Assembly (NCBI GenBank): GCA_910586905.1
Contig: CAJUIV010000016.1
Span: forward strand, 1-35,072
Length of the DNA stretch: 35,072 bases
Direction: 5' to 3'
Source: an uncultured Christensenellaceae bacterium
GTDB lineage: Bacteria; Bacillota; Clostridia; Christensenellales; CAG-314
Below the pieces are notes generated by a model, which did not search any database, was not told the origin of the DNA, and saw nothing but the letters and a program-made list of their open reading frames with translations. Positions within the stretch are counted from its first letter, which is position 1. The number at the start of each line of letters is the position of its first letter. A program made the position numbers and the translations under genes. Below are positions 6,092 through 14,013 of the stretch, piece by piece.

Positions 6092-8341
6092 TTATTTATT
6101 TGTGAAATTAAGAGTGTTCGGCGTTTTCGTTCCGTCTTCGTTGTAAACGGCAAGGACGCAGCTCTTATAAAACTGTTTGTCGTTCCAGTTGCATAAAGCG
6201 AGTTCCATTTTTACTGTTTTTTGGTCAAATTCGTTTAACCAAGCGTATTGGGCTATTCCGCTGCAGTAGAGTTCTAAATATTGTGCGTCATCCGCATTGC
6301 TCGCTTTTAGTTGTATAACGGAGGAATTGTTGCCCTTGTTTACAACGTTTACGAATACGTCTACAACGTATACCGTAGCGGTGTGATCTTCGGCAACGCT
6401 AAGCTCTTTTAAGTCGGCGATAGTTTTGTCTTTTACAAACGTTTGTTCCGAATATTCGTGGTTGCCGTGATTGTTGACTAAAACTACGCAATCGGATATT
6501 GTCGTTTGACCGAAGTGTTCGAAAGTTTTTTCGTTCCATTTTTTAGTTCTGTTACCTTTTAGAATAACTTCGTCGCCGATAGTGAGCGTCGCCATAGTGT
6601 CTTTATCCGTAGTAACGGCTATGACGCCTGAGTCGTCGATAAGGTAGAATCCCACTTTGTTGACGAGCGACGGTCCTACTATTCCTTTTACAGTAACTTC
6701 TTTATCTAGTTCGGACGCGATAGCTTCCGCAACGGTAACGCTGTCGATTTTCGGAGCTTCTTTAACGTTTATCTCTATTTTCTTTTCGCATGAGGTATAT
6801 GTACTGTAAGATCCTCTTATCGTAACGTTTGCTTTGCCTATGCCTTTGATGACTGCTTTAGTTACGTTGTTTTCCGTAACGAAATCGATAACGGCGGTGT
6901 TATCCGATTCGTAAGCAAGAGTAGCGTTCTCAAACTTTAATATGTCGGAAGAAACGTTTGTCGTTAACGCGTTTGGCAATTCCGCTTCGGCAGTGAACAT
7001 ATATTCGCTTTGGAATTGAGGAATGCCGTAATAAGTTACTGCAAATTCGGGTGTTTTGGATAAATCGAAAGTAAATCCTTCGTCGACGACAAGCAGGGGA
7101 ATAAATCTCCACGAACAACCCGATGCCGTAGCCTTTGCGTTTAACGGCGAAAGGTAAACAGTGCAGATTTTTCCGTCGAAAGCGTCCAGCCAAGCGAAAT
7201 CTTTGCCGTCGCATTGTGTGTAAACGTAAGATCCGGTTTTTCCGTCCAGATCGTCGATATAGTAGTTAATGAAGTTTTGACCTTCGTTTTGAACTCTTTT
7301 TATCAACGCGGTGGTCTTATAAGTCAATGCCGAAACGTCTTCGGTAACGGGAGTGTCTATGATTTCTTTTACGGTTTTTTCCGTTATCCACGTTTTATTG
7401 AAATCGGCTTTGCCCTTGTCGTTTTCCGTCATATGGACGTTTGTGATTTGGTTGCAGCCTTTGTAGCCGAATTTTTCGGCGTTAGCCTTTTCAGTATCCA
7501 AGATGAAGTGAGTTTTTACTCCGCAAATAGTAACGGTATTGCCTATTTCTACTTGAGGAGCTATTTGCGAATCGTAAACATAGATAGAAGCGGTGTTGTC
7601 TATCAAATAAAATCCGCTTGGTTTTTGCCCGCTTGCGTAAGTGATGCCTGCTACTACGCCGTTTACTTTTACTTTCGTTTCGTCGTTGGCTTTACGAGCC
7701 GCGTCCACGGTCATTACCGCGTAGTCCGCTTCGTTAAAGTTGTCGGAAGTATCGAGTTTTTTAAATTCCAAGATCCATCCGCTTTTGACTTCTCGTTTGC
7801 CGTTAAAGTTTTGCAATAAGCATGAAAGCAATACTTCGTATCCGGCGTACGGTTTTTCCTCCAGTTCGGAATATCTTGCTTGTCCGTCCGCTCCGTAAGT
7901 TCCGTATACGGATATTTCACCGGTATCATCGGTTATCGTCATTTGTCCGTAGTTGGGGTTGTCGATGCTTTTTACCGTCGCTCTTATAAGGTATCTGTCC
8001 GTCGAATTGTAGTTTTCATCGGCGCATAATTCCAACGCTTGAGCGATTGTAATTTCGGTAACTTCGTTTTGTCCGTAAAGAATCAAATCTTCTTTTACCG
8101 CGTCGTCGAAGTTCCATTTTTCGGTATGGTTTTTGTCTTTATACCAAACCTCTTTAAATCCTATCGGAGCATTCGACTGGGGAGGGGTAACAGTTTCGCC
8201 CGCAGTAACGGTTACGGTCGTGGATCTGTCGTCGATAACGAACCGTACGTTCACTTGTTTGTTACAAGCCGTAAACGCTATCGCGCAGCTAACGACGAGT
8301 ACGAAACTTAGCAATATAATTGCCGTCTTTTTGAGTTTCAT
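6092..8341 (-). CDS. Large lipoprotein with repeated OB-fold-like domains
   Basis: 749 aa. An N-terminal signal peptide ends in a lipobox (FTAC, Cys26). A short beta segment follows that resembles the InlB/Listeria-Bacteroides repeat (about 29-90). Then come several domains of the exported OB-fold type seen in nucleic-acid-binding surface proteins: VKSIDNPNYGQMTITDDTGE (from about residue 123), VNGVVAGI...GFYLIDNTASIYVYD (about 228-260), and VKGIVGPSLVNKVGFYLIDD (about 560-580). Between them a stretch near 490-535 looks like a bacterial Ig-like fold. No catalytic motif is seen. It is probably an extracellular binding protein; nucleic acid or polysaccharide are both possible ligands. The ATG has AAAGGAG 9 nt upstream. 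Its leader contains a nine-base C run in the mRNA. The barnase/barstar pair lies downstream. Confidence 0.72.
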   Translation of the reverse strand: MKLKKTAIILLSFVLVVSCAIAFTACNKQVNVRFVIDDRSTTVTVTAGETVTPPQSNAPIGFKEVWYKDKNHTEKWNFDDAVKEDLILYGQNEVTEITIAQALELCADENYNSTDRYLIRATVKSIDNPNYGQMTITDDTGEISVYGTYGADGQARYSELEEKPYAGYEVLLSCLLQNFNGKREVKSGWILEFKKLDTSDNFNEADYAVMTVDAARKANDETKVKVNGVVAGITYASGQKPSGFYLIDNTASIYVYDSQIAPQVEIGNTVTICGVKTHFILDTEKANAEKFGYKGCNQITNVHMTENDKGKADFNKTWITEKTVKEIIDTPVTEDVSALTYKTTALIKRVQNEGQNFINYYIDDLDGKTGSYVYTQCDGKDFAWLDAFDGKICTVYLSPLNAKATASGCSWRFIPLLVVDEGFTFDLSKTPEFAVTYYGIPQFQSEYMFTAEAELPNALTTNVSSDILKFENATLAYESDNTAVIDFVTENNVTKAVIKGIGKANVTIRGSYSTYTSCEKKIEINVKEAPKIDSVTVAEAIASELDKEVTVKGIVGPSLVNKVGFYLIDDSGVIAVTTDKDTMATLTIGDEVILKGNRTKKWNEKTFEHFGQTTISDCVVLVNNHGNHEYSEQTFVKDKTIADLKELSVAEDHTATVYVVDVFVNVVNKGNNSSVIQLKASNADDAQYLELYCSGIAQYAWLNEFDQKTVKMELALCNWNDKQFYKSCVLAVYNEDGTKTPNTLNFTNK

Positions 8342-8497
8342 TGTTCTTTCTCCTTTGTTGTATTTACGCTAACGGGGGGGGGAGAAAGCTTTTACGTGTC
8401 GCCGTTCGGTTTCGTTGACGCGGGCGGCTTCACGCGTAGGCACTTCTTTTCTTATTTTTTTATTAGCGTATACCGGATAAAATTTTATCCTTAGGTA

Positions 8498-8526
8498 ATT
8501 ATATCAAGAATAAGTTTAAATTCCAA
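8498..8526 (-). promoter_or_regulatory. Promoter of the OB-fold lipoprotein gene
   Basis: On the minus strand: TTGGAA (complement of 8521-8526), 17 bp, TATAAT (complement of 8498-8503), with an extended -10 TG one base upstream. The 16-bp palindrome at 8475-8490 begins right at the predicted start. Confidence 0.7.
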
Positions 8527-8597
8527 GTCGATTTTAAAAATTATTAGTTAAATAACAAAAGATTTTTTCATTTAACAATATAGTTTTTTATTTGCTA

Positions 8598-8626
8598 TTG
8601 ACTTTGCTTTAAAAATATGCTAGGAT
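8598..8626 (+). promoter_or_regulatory. Promoter of the uridine-kinase-like gene
   Basis: TTGACT (8598-8603), 17 bp, TAGGAT (8621-8626), with TG at -15/-14 giving an extended -10. The leader to the ATG at 8735 is about 100 nt. Confidence 0.7.
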
Positions 8627-8734
8627 ACATTGGCTGTAAAAGCCGCGCGGATTCAACATCGTTTTGCGGCGGTTAAAGCAAATATTTTTTCGTAACATAA
8701 CGTAAAGTGTTTAGACGACGAAAAGGAGAACATA

Positions 8735-10381
8735 ATGTTTACTGTAAACGTGCAAAACAAAACCTACAAATTGGACGAGCGCACGCCTATTATCAGTTTG
8801 GTGGATAACTCGGACAAAGAATTTATGGCGGCGAAAGTCAACAACAGACTTCGCGAGCTTACTTACGAGCTTTGTTACGACTCGAAAGTCGAACTATTGG
8901 ATTTAAAATCTCCCGACGCGGTAAAAGTTTACGAAACGAGTTTTCGCTATTTATTAGCTTTGGCTTTTCACAATCTGTATCCCGATTATCAGCTGAAGAT
9001 AAGTTACGCCATTTCAAGGTCGATAATGCTTACGATAATATCGCCTAAAATTACTATGGACAAAAAAATGCTTGGCGCCGTCAAAAAGGAACTGGACAGA
9101 CTTGTTAAAGCCGACTTGCCATTTGTCAAAACGTCCCTTTCCAAGGAGGAAGCTTACGAATATTTTGTAAGCCAGAACGAACTCGACAAGGCCGATACGC
9201 TCAAATACCGTCCCGAAAAAATTTGTCATTTTTATAAATGCGGCGATTATTTGAATTATATGTTCGGTTATATGGTGCCTTCTACGGGATATTTAAAACA
9301 TTACAATCTGTTTTGTTACGACGGACATTTTATAGCGCAATACCCTCGTTACGAGGTTAAAGGCGTAATTCCGCCTTTTAACGACGAACCTACGTTTGCA
9401 AAAGTTTTAAATCGCGCGCACAAGTGGGCTAAGCTGTGCAACGCCGACGTGGTATCCAAAATGAACGACCATGTTAAAGAGGATTCTTATATCGATTTTA
9501 TAAATATGAACGAAACCTTGCATAACGGTATGCTTCACGAGTTGGGCGGTATGATTGCCGACGATATCGAAAATATCCGTTTGATTTGTATAGCGGGTCC
9601 TTCGAGTTCCGGTAAAACGACTTTTTCAAACAGGCTTAAAATAGAGCTTATGTCGCGCGGTATCAATCCCCTGCGCATTTCGCTCGATATGTACTACAAA
9701 GACCGCGACCAAATACCAATCGACGAATACGGCGAACCTGATTTCGAACACTTAAATTCTCTCGACGTAGCGTTATTTAACGAACATATGCAAGCGCTCA
9801 TCGACGGCGAAGAAGTGGAACTGCCTAATTATCAGTTCGGCAACGGCAGAGCGGAAAACGGCGTAAAAACGAAAATCGATTCTAACACGCCGATTATTAT
9901 AGAAGGTATACACGCTCTTAACGACGAGCTTACGCACACGATAACGAAACATCAAAAGTTTAAAATATTTATCGCGCCGCAGTTCCAAATAAACTTAGAT
10001 TATCACAATCCTATCAGTTATACCGATATCCGTTTGTTACGGCGCATTGTACGGGACAAAAAATACCGCAACGCCTCTGCGGAAAGAACTCTTGAAATGT
10101 GGCCCAGCGTTCGCCGCGGAGAGTTTAAGTGGATTTATCCCTTCCAGGAAGGCTGTAACTATGTGTTCAATTCCGCCCTTACGTACGAACTGTGCGTTTT
10201 GAAGAAGTACGCTTTGCCGGCTTTGCAGGAAGTTAAAAACGACAGCCCTCATTATATAACGGCAAACCGTTTAATCAAGTTTTTGAAATACTTTAAAGAA
10301 ATGGATGAAAAATGGGTGCCGTGTAACAGTTTGCTGCGCGAGTTTATAGGCGGCTCGTGCTTCTCGGAAGTCGACGAATAA
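8735..10381 (+). CDS. TGS-domain nucleoside kinase, uridine kinase/phosphoribulokinase fold
   Basis: 548 aa, cytoplasmic. The N-terminal ~60 residues form a TGS-like ubiquitin fold, and residues ~60-230 resemble the second additional domain of threonyl-tRNA synthetase. The C-terminal half is a P-loop kinase with Walker A GPSSSGKTT (about 288-296). The acceptor-binding motif ISLDMYYKDRDQIP and the PDFEHLNSLD segment are typical of uridine kinases and phosphoribulokinases. Proteins with this three-part layout are common in Firmicutes and are usually annotated as nucleoside kinase; the physiological substrate is not established by sequence. The ATG has AAGGAG 7 nt upstream. The gene stands alone between its own promoter and a very strong terminator. 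The fusion to a tRNA-synthetase-like module hints at regulation or RNA contact, but that is inference. Confidence 0.88.
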   Translation: MFTVNVQNKTYKLDERTPIISLVDNSDKEFMAAKVNNRLRELTYELCYDSKVELLDLKSPDAVKVYETSFRYLLALAFHNLYPDYQLKISYAISRSIMLTIISPKITMDKKMLGAVKKELDRLVKADLPFVKTSLSKEEAYEYFVSQNELDKADTLKYRPEKICHFYKCGDYLNYMFGYMVPSTGYLKHYNLFCYDGHFIAQYPRYEVKGVIPPFNDEPTFAKVLNRAHKWAKLCNADVVSKMNDHVKEDSYIDFINMNETLHNGMLHELGGMIADDIENIRLICIAGPSSSGKTTFSNRLKIELMSRGINPLRISLDMYYKDRDQIPIDEYGEPDFEHLNSLDVALFNEHMQALIDGEEVELPNYQFGNGRAENGVKTKIDSNTPIIIEGIHALNDELTHTITKHQKFKIFIAPQFQINLDYHNPISYTDIRLLRRIVRDKKYRNASAERTLEMWPSVRRGEFKWIYPFQEGCNYVFNSALTYELCVLKKYALPALQEVKNDSPHYITANRLIKFLKYFKEMDEKWVPCNSLLREFIGGSCFSEVDE

Positions 10382-10391
10382 TTTTATAACT

Positions 10392-10437
10392 TTCAATAGT
10401 CTTTTGCGAGTACCGCAAAAGACTATTGAATTTTTTT
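10392..10437 (+). terminator. Strong intrinsic terminator of the kinase gene
   Basis: A perfect 17-bp stem, TTCAATAGTCTTTTGCG (10392-10408) with CGCAAAAGACTATTGAA (10414-10430), has a 5-nt loop and is followed by seven T. Confidence 0.95.
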
Positions 10438-10684
10438 AATTTCGATTTTTCAAATTAAATTTGGGTCTAGACAAGACGATAATACAATGTTATAATAGGT
10501 TTGATTATATCGTACACTAATGCACTTAGCACATAATAATACGAATTAAGCGTGATACGATGTAATTATGTGTGCGAAAAAGGTATAGCATTTTGTTCTA
10601 AGGACGCTGAAATATTATGGAATACAAGAACGCTTCGCATGTATATAAGCGTTATATAATAAATACAAGGGGGCGTTTAACGAG
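10438..10684 (+). other. AT-rich leader region of the 154-aa lipoprotein gene
   Basis: Besides the promoter at 10468-10496 this stretch holds a leader of about 180 nt with two nested inverted repeats: ATCGTA (near 10509) with TACGAT (10556-10561), and CACATAAT (10530-10537) with ATTATGTG (10565-10572). No open frame of note and no recognised RNA family. Confidence 0.4.
10468..10496 (+). promoter_or_regulatory. Promoter upstream of the small exported pair
   Basis: TAGACA (10468-10473), 17 bp, TATAAT (10491-10496) with an extended -10 (TG then one base). Confidence 0.65.
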
Positions 10685-11149
10685 ATGAAAACAAAAAGAA
10701 TCTTTGCATGCATTTTGAGTTTGTTTGTTTTGCTAAGCGTAGCTTGCTTTCTTGTCGGGTGCGTTGACGAAGAAGAACCGGCAGAAAAGTCTAACGTTGC
10801 CGTAATGATATCTCAAACAAAATCGGGGGATATGGATAAATTTTGGATGGTTCCTGCCGATGAAGACAGTTTGGATATAGAACTAGAGTGCGGCGCGCAA
10901 TATGAATTTTATGTGCATAAGTTGAATTTTCGGGATCATCCCGATATGGGCGATATTTGGTTTGGATACTCTCCTCTTTCTTCGGATATAGAAGTTAATA
11001 TCGATTATTATTTTCTAGCTAGCTACGGAAAGTGGGTCGGCCGTTATTACATTGAGGAGTATAGAGGGGAGTACAAAGTGATTATCGATATCGGTGAAAC
11101 TGTTTTCGGTAAGCCCAAAAGAATTGAGCTGCATATAACCGTTATTTAA
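10685..11149 (+). CDS. Small lipoprotein of unknown function (154 aa)
   Basis: A signal peptide with a textbook lipobox (LVGC, Cys26) is followed by a short acidic spacer and a ~120-residue domain rich in aromatic and acidic residues, likely all-beta. I do not recognise a family. The ATG at 10685 has only a G-rich stretch AAGGGGG about 12 nt upstream. A second exported protein follows 15 nt after the stop and both share one promoter and one terminator, so they probably act together at the cell surface. The pair looks like an accessory insert between strong terminators of two housekeeping genes. Confidence 0.7.
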   Translation: MKTKRIFACILSLFVLLSVACFLVGCVDEEEPAEKSNVAVMISQTKSGDMDKFWMVPADEDSLDIELECGAQYEFYVHKLNFRDHPDMGDIWFGYSPLSSDIEVNIDYYFLASYGKWVGRYYIEEYRGEYKVIIDIGETVFGKPKRIELHITVI

Positions 11150-11164
11150 AAAGGAGGTTTGCTA

Positions 11165-11629
11165 ATGAGGAAAAGTATTTGTAACAGTGCTTTAATATTT
11201 ACCGTTTTAGTCGTATTCATTTTTGCTGGCATTAGTTTTGTGTTAGCTTTTGATGACTGCGCGTATGCGGAAACAGAAACGTATTTTTCTGCGGAAAGAT
11301 ATACCGACAGCGATTTTTTGCTCGATAGCGACGGCAGCGAATCGAATAAAACGATTGCCGATTTCGCTTATGAGGTAAAATACACTCCAAACGAAAACCC
11401 AATAACCGAATTAGCCTGCGTGATACCTTTGCAGTATCTTGAGTCTCAGGAAGAAGAAGCCGTATTCTTTTACAATGGTAACGGACAAGGTAAGCAATAT
11501 GTAGATGAAAATATGAATGGCGGAGTATGGGATATAGATGCGGGAAATTCTACTTTATATGCTCACTATGCGCGAAGCGACTGCATGATAAAGTTGATTG
11601 CAGTCAGATACTCTGTCTTTACTAAATAG
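11165..11629 (+). CDS. Small secreted protein of unknown function (154 aa)
   Basis: The ATG at 11165 is chosen because AAGGAGG ends 8 nt upstream; an in-frame TTG two codons earlier overlaps that site. The product has a positively charged start (MRKS), a hydrophobic stretch (residues 8-29) and a probable signal-peptidase I site after CAYA (about residue 36). The mature part of ~118 residues is acidic with many Tyr, Glu and Asp, and lacks a family signature that I know. It lies 15 nt after a lipoprotein gene and is followed at once by a terminator. Function unknown; a surface or secreted partner of the lipoprotein is the natural guess. Confidence 0.68.
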   Translation: MRKSICNSALIFTVLVVFIFAGISFVLAFDDCAYAETETYFSAERYTDSDFLLDSDGSESNKTIADFAYEVKYTPNENPITELACVIPLQYLESQEEEAVFFYNGNGQGKQYVDENMNGGVWDIDAGNSTLYAHYARSDCMIKLIAVRYSVFTK

Positions 11630-11630
11630 C

Positions 11631-11656
11631 AAAAAAGTCCCGTGCGGGACTTTTTT
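11631..11656. terminator. Bidirectional terminator between the exported pair and tex
   Basis: AAAAAAGTCCC (11631-11641), loop GTGC, GGGACTTTTTT (11646-11656). A-tract and T-tract on either side serve both converging units. Confidence 0.92.
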
Positions 11657-11667
11657 GTTTGAGTTTA

Positions 11668-13812
11668 TTATATTTTCATCGTAAGTGATATGCGCTTTTT
11701 ATCCAAATCGACGCCAAGTACTTTTACGTCTACTACGTCGCCGACTTTAACTACTTCGAGCGGGTGCTTAACGAATTTTGTCGCCGAAAGCTGGGAAATA
11801 TGTACTAAGCCGTCTTGGTGTACGCCTATATCTACGAATACGCCGAAGTCTATTACGTTGCGAACCGTACCTTTAAGAATCATTCCTTCTTTTAAGTCTT
11901 TCATTTCCAAAACGTCGCTTCTCAATATCGGTTTTGGCATTTCGTCGCGCGGGTCGCGGGCGGGTTTTTCAAGTTCGGAAACGATATCGCGCAGAGTCAA
12001 TTCTCCTATGCCCAGTTTGTCGGCAAGTTTTTCGTAATCGCGTATGGTTTTAGACAGACCGTTTAAATTTCCTATGTTTTGAGCCGAGATATTTTGCAGT
12101 TCCATGAATTTTTGCGTCGCCTCGTAACTCTCGGGGTGAACGCTTGTGGCGTCTAACGGATTGTCTCCGCCGGTTATGCGTAAAAATCCCGCGCACTGTT
12201 CGTATGCTTTCGCGCCTAATTTATCTACTTTCAGCAACTGATTGCGATTTGTAAAACGCCCGTTTTGTTCTCGGTATGCGACTATATTTTTGGCTATTGC
12301 GCTTGTAACGCCGGAAATGTATTGAAGAAGCGGTGCTGAAGCTGTGTTTAGGTCAACTCCTACTTTGTTAACGCAATCCTCCACAACGCCTTCCAGCGTT
12401 TCGCCCAATTTCTTTTGGTTCATATCGTGTTGGTATTGTCCTACTCCAATCGATTTGGGATCGATTTTTACCAGCTCGGCAAGCGGGTCTTGAAGTCTGC
12501 GCGCAATGCTGGCCGCGCTTCTTTGTCCTACGTCGAACGACGGAAACTCCTCGGTAGCAAGCTTGCTTGCGGAGTAAACCGAAGCGCCAGCCTCGTTGAC
12601 TATAACGTACTGTACGGGCAAACCGGTTTCGCGCAGTAATTCCACTATAATTTGTTCGCTTTCGCGCGAAGCGGTGCCGTTGCCAAGAGAAATCAAACTC
12701 ACGTTATATTTTTTTATAAGTTGCTGCAATGTAATTTTTGCTTTGGCGATTTTTTCGGGAGTGGTGGGAGCGGTAGGATATATTACCGTGGTATCAAGTA
12801 CTTTCCCCGTTCCGTCCACAACCGCCAGTTTACAGCCCGTTCTAAACGCGGGGTCCCATCCTAGAACTACTTGACCGACGATTGGCGGCTGCATAAGCAG
12901 CTGCTCCAAATTTTTGCCGAATACGGCAATGGCGCCTTCTTCGGCTTTCTCCGTTAAAATGTTGCGTATTTCCGTTTCGATACTCGGCGCTATCAGCCGT
13001 ACGTAGCTATCGGTTAAAGCAAGGGTTAAAAGCGGGGAGGTGTTTGGATTGTCGCGCGTAATAACGTGGCGGGAAAGATAATCGCAGATAAGTTCGCTAG
13101 GCGCAGATATTTTTACAGTCAGCACTTTTTCCGTTTCTCCGCGGTTTACCGCCAATACTCTGTGTCCCGCTATTTTCTTTAATTCTTCTTCGTAGGAATA
13201 GTAGTTATCGTATACGGTTTTAACGTCGGGTTTCTTTGCCGTCGACGTCAATTTCCCCAGATTAAATGTCAAACCTCTTATCGCAGTGCGGTATTCCGCG
13301 TTATCGGAAATCACTTCGGCGATGATATCTAAAGCGCCTTGCACGGCGTCTTTTACCGTTTTTACGCCTTTTTCTTCGTTAACGTATTCCTTTGCAAGCT
13401 CTTTGATATTTTTGTCCGTTTCCTGCAAAAGAATTATATTCGCAAGAGGCTCCAATCCTCGTTCTTTGGCGACCGTCGCGCGCGTGCGGCGTTTGGGACG
13501 GTACGGACGGTACAAGTCGTCAACCGCAACTTGCGTTTCGGCGTTTTCTATCTGTTCGCGTAATTCGTCCGTAAGCAGACCTTGTTCTTCTATGCTTTTA
13601 AGAACTTGTTCTTTCTTTTCTTCCAAATTCCGCAAATACGTCAAGCGTTCGAACAGCTTGCGCAGTTGTTCGTCGTTGAGCTGTCCCGTAGCTTCCTTGC
13701 GGTAACGGGAAATAAAGGGAATAGTGTTGCCTTCGTCGATTAGGTTGACCGCTGCGTCTACCTGCCATTTGGCAACGTCCAATTCTTCGGTAATTTTAAG
13801 ATTGATGTCCAT
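11668..13812 (-). CDS. tex: Tex-family S1 RNA-binding transcription accessory protein
   Basis: 714 aa, cytoplasmic. Domain order is that of Tex: helical N-terminal region (VDLYRPYRPKRRTRATVAKERGLEPLA near 99-125), a YqgF/RuvC-like domain (VVLGWDPAFRTGCKLAVVD near 315), tandem helix-hairpin-helix repeats (DLNTASAPLLQYISGVTSAIA, about 492-560), and a C-terminal S1 domain (LKEGMILKGTVRNVIDFGVFVDIG to VKVLGVDLDKKRISLTMK, about 640-714). Tex binds nucleic acid and associates with transcription. Length is standard. A candidate ribosome site AGGAG lies about 13 nt before the ATG, farther than usual. It is monocistronic, with a consensus promoter at 13889-13917 and the shared terminator at 11631-11656. 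Confidence 0.95.
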   Translation of the reverse strand: MDINLKITEELDVAKWQVDAAVNLIDEGNTIPFISRYRKEATGQLNDEQLRKLFERLTYLRNLEEKKEQVLKSIEEQGLLTDELREQIENAETQVAVDDLYRPYRPKRRTRATVAKERGLEPLANIILLQETDKNIKELAKEYVNEEKGVKTVKDAVQGALDIIAEVISDNAEYRTAIRGLTFNLGKLTSTAKKPDVKTVYDNYYSYEEELKKIAGHRVLAVNRGETEKVLTVKISAPSELICDYLSRHVITRDNPNTSPLLTLALTDSYVRLIAPSIETEIRNILTEKAEEGAIAVFGKNLEQLLMQPPIVGQVVLGWDPAFRTGCKLAVVDGTGKVLDTTVIYPTAPTTPEKIAKAKITLQQLIKKYNVSLISLGNGTASRESEQIIVELLRETGLPVQYVIVNEAGASVYSASKLATEEFPSFDVGQRSAASIARRLQDPLAELVKIDPKSIGVGQYQHDMNQKKLGETLEGVVEDCVNKVGVDLNTASAPLLQYISGVTSAIAKNIVAYREQNGRFTNRNQLLKVDKLGAKAYEQCAGFLRITGGDNPLDATSVHPESYEATQKFMELQNISAQNIGNLNGLSKTIRDYEKLADKLGIGELTLRDIVSELEKPARDPRDEMPKPILRSDVLEMKDLKEGMILKGTVRNVIDFGVFVDIGVHQDGLVHISQLSATKFVKHPLEVVKVGDVVDVKVLGVDLDKKRISLTMKI

Positions 13813-13888
13813 AATTTTGCAAAAACTCCTGCTATTATAAAACTCAGTAATCCGTCGGCATTTCTCGATAGCCTATACGAACGGATTT

Positions 13889-13917
13889 ATTATACTAAAA
13901 AACTTGTATTTTTGCAA
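13889..13917 (-). promoter_or_regulatory. Promoter of tex
   Basis: On the minus strand: TTGCAA (13912-13917), 17 bp, TATAAT (complement of 13889-13894). The leader is about 70 nt. Confidence 0.75.
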
Positions 13918-13954
13918 TAAAATTCAAAAGGTTGTCCGCCTACAATCAGATTGA

Positions 13955-13984
13955 TTGACAATACGATATTTTGAGTAGTATATT
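13955..13984 (+). promoter_or_regulatory. Promoter of the cysteine-cluster protein gene
   Basis: TTGACA (13955-13960), 18 bp, TATATT (13979-13984). The predicted start near 13991 leaves a 23-nt leader without a clear ribosome site. Confidence 0.65.
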
Positions 13985-14013
13985 AAAATAACAATTCATC
14001 CAATTGGTTAGAT

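Larger units (their letters stand above)
8342..8734. other. Divergent intergenic region with structured leader and G9 tract
   Basis: No gene is seen. The leftward leader (8342-8491) contains a nine-G run at 8374-8382 (C9 in the mRNA). Two distant arms in it can pair: ACGCTAA and TTAGCGT, at about 8463-8469 and 8366-8372 on the plus strand, extended by GTAT/ATAC across a 2-nt bulge. A perfect 16-bp palindrome GGATAAAATTTTATCC (8475-8490) lies at the predicted leftward transcription start and could be an operator. Rightward, the kinase leader starts near 8633 and contains small GC hairpins. I could not assign the leader to a known riboswitch class. Confidence 0.55.
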
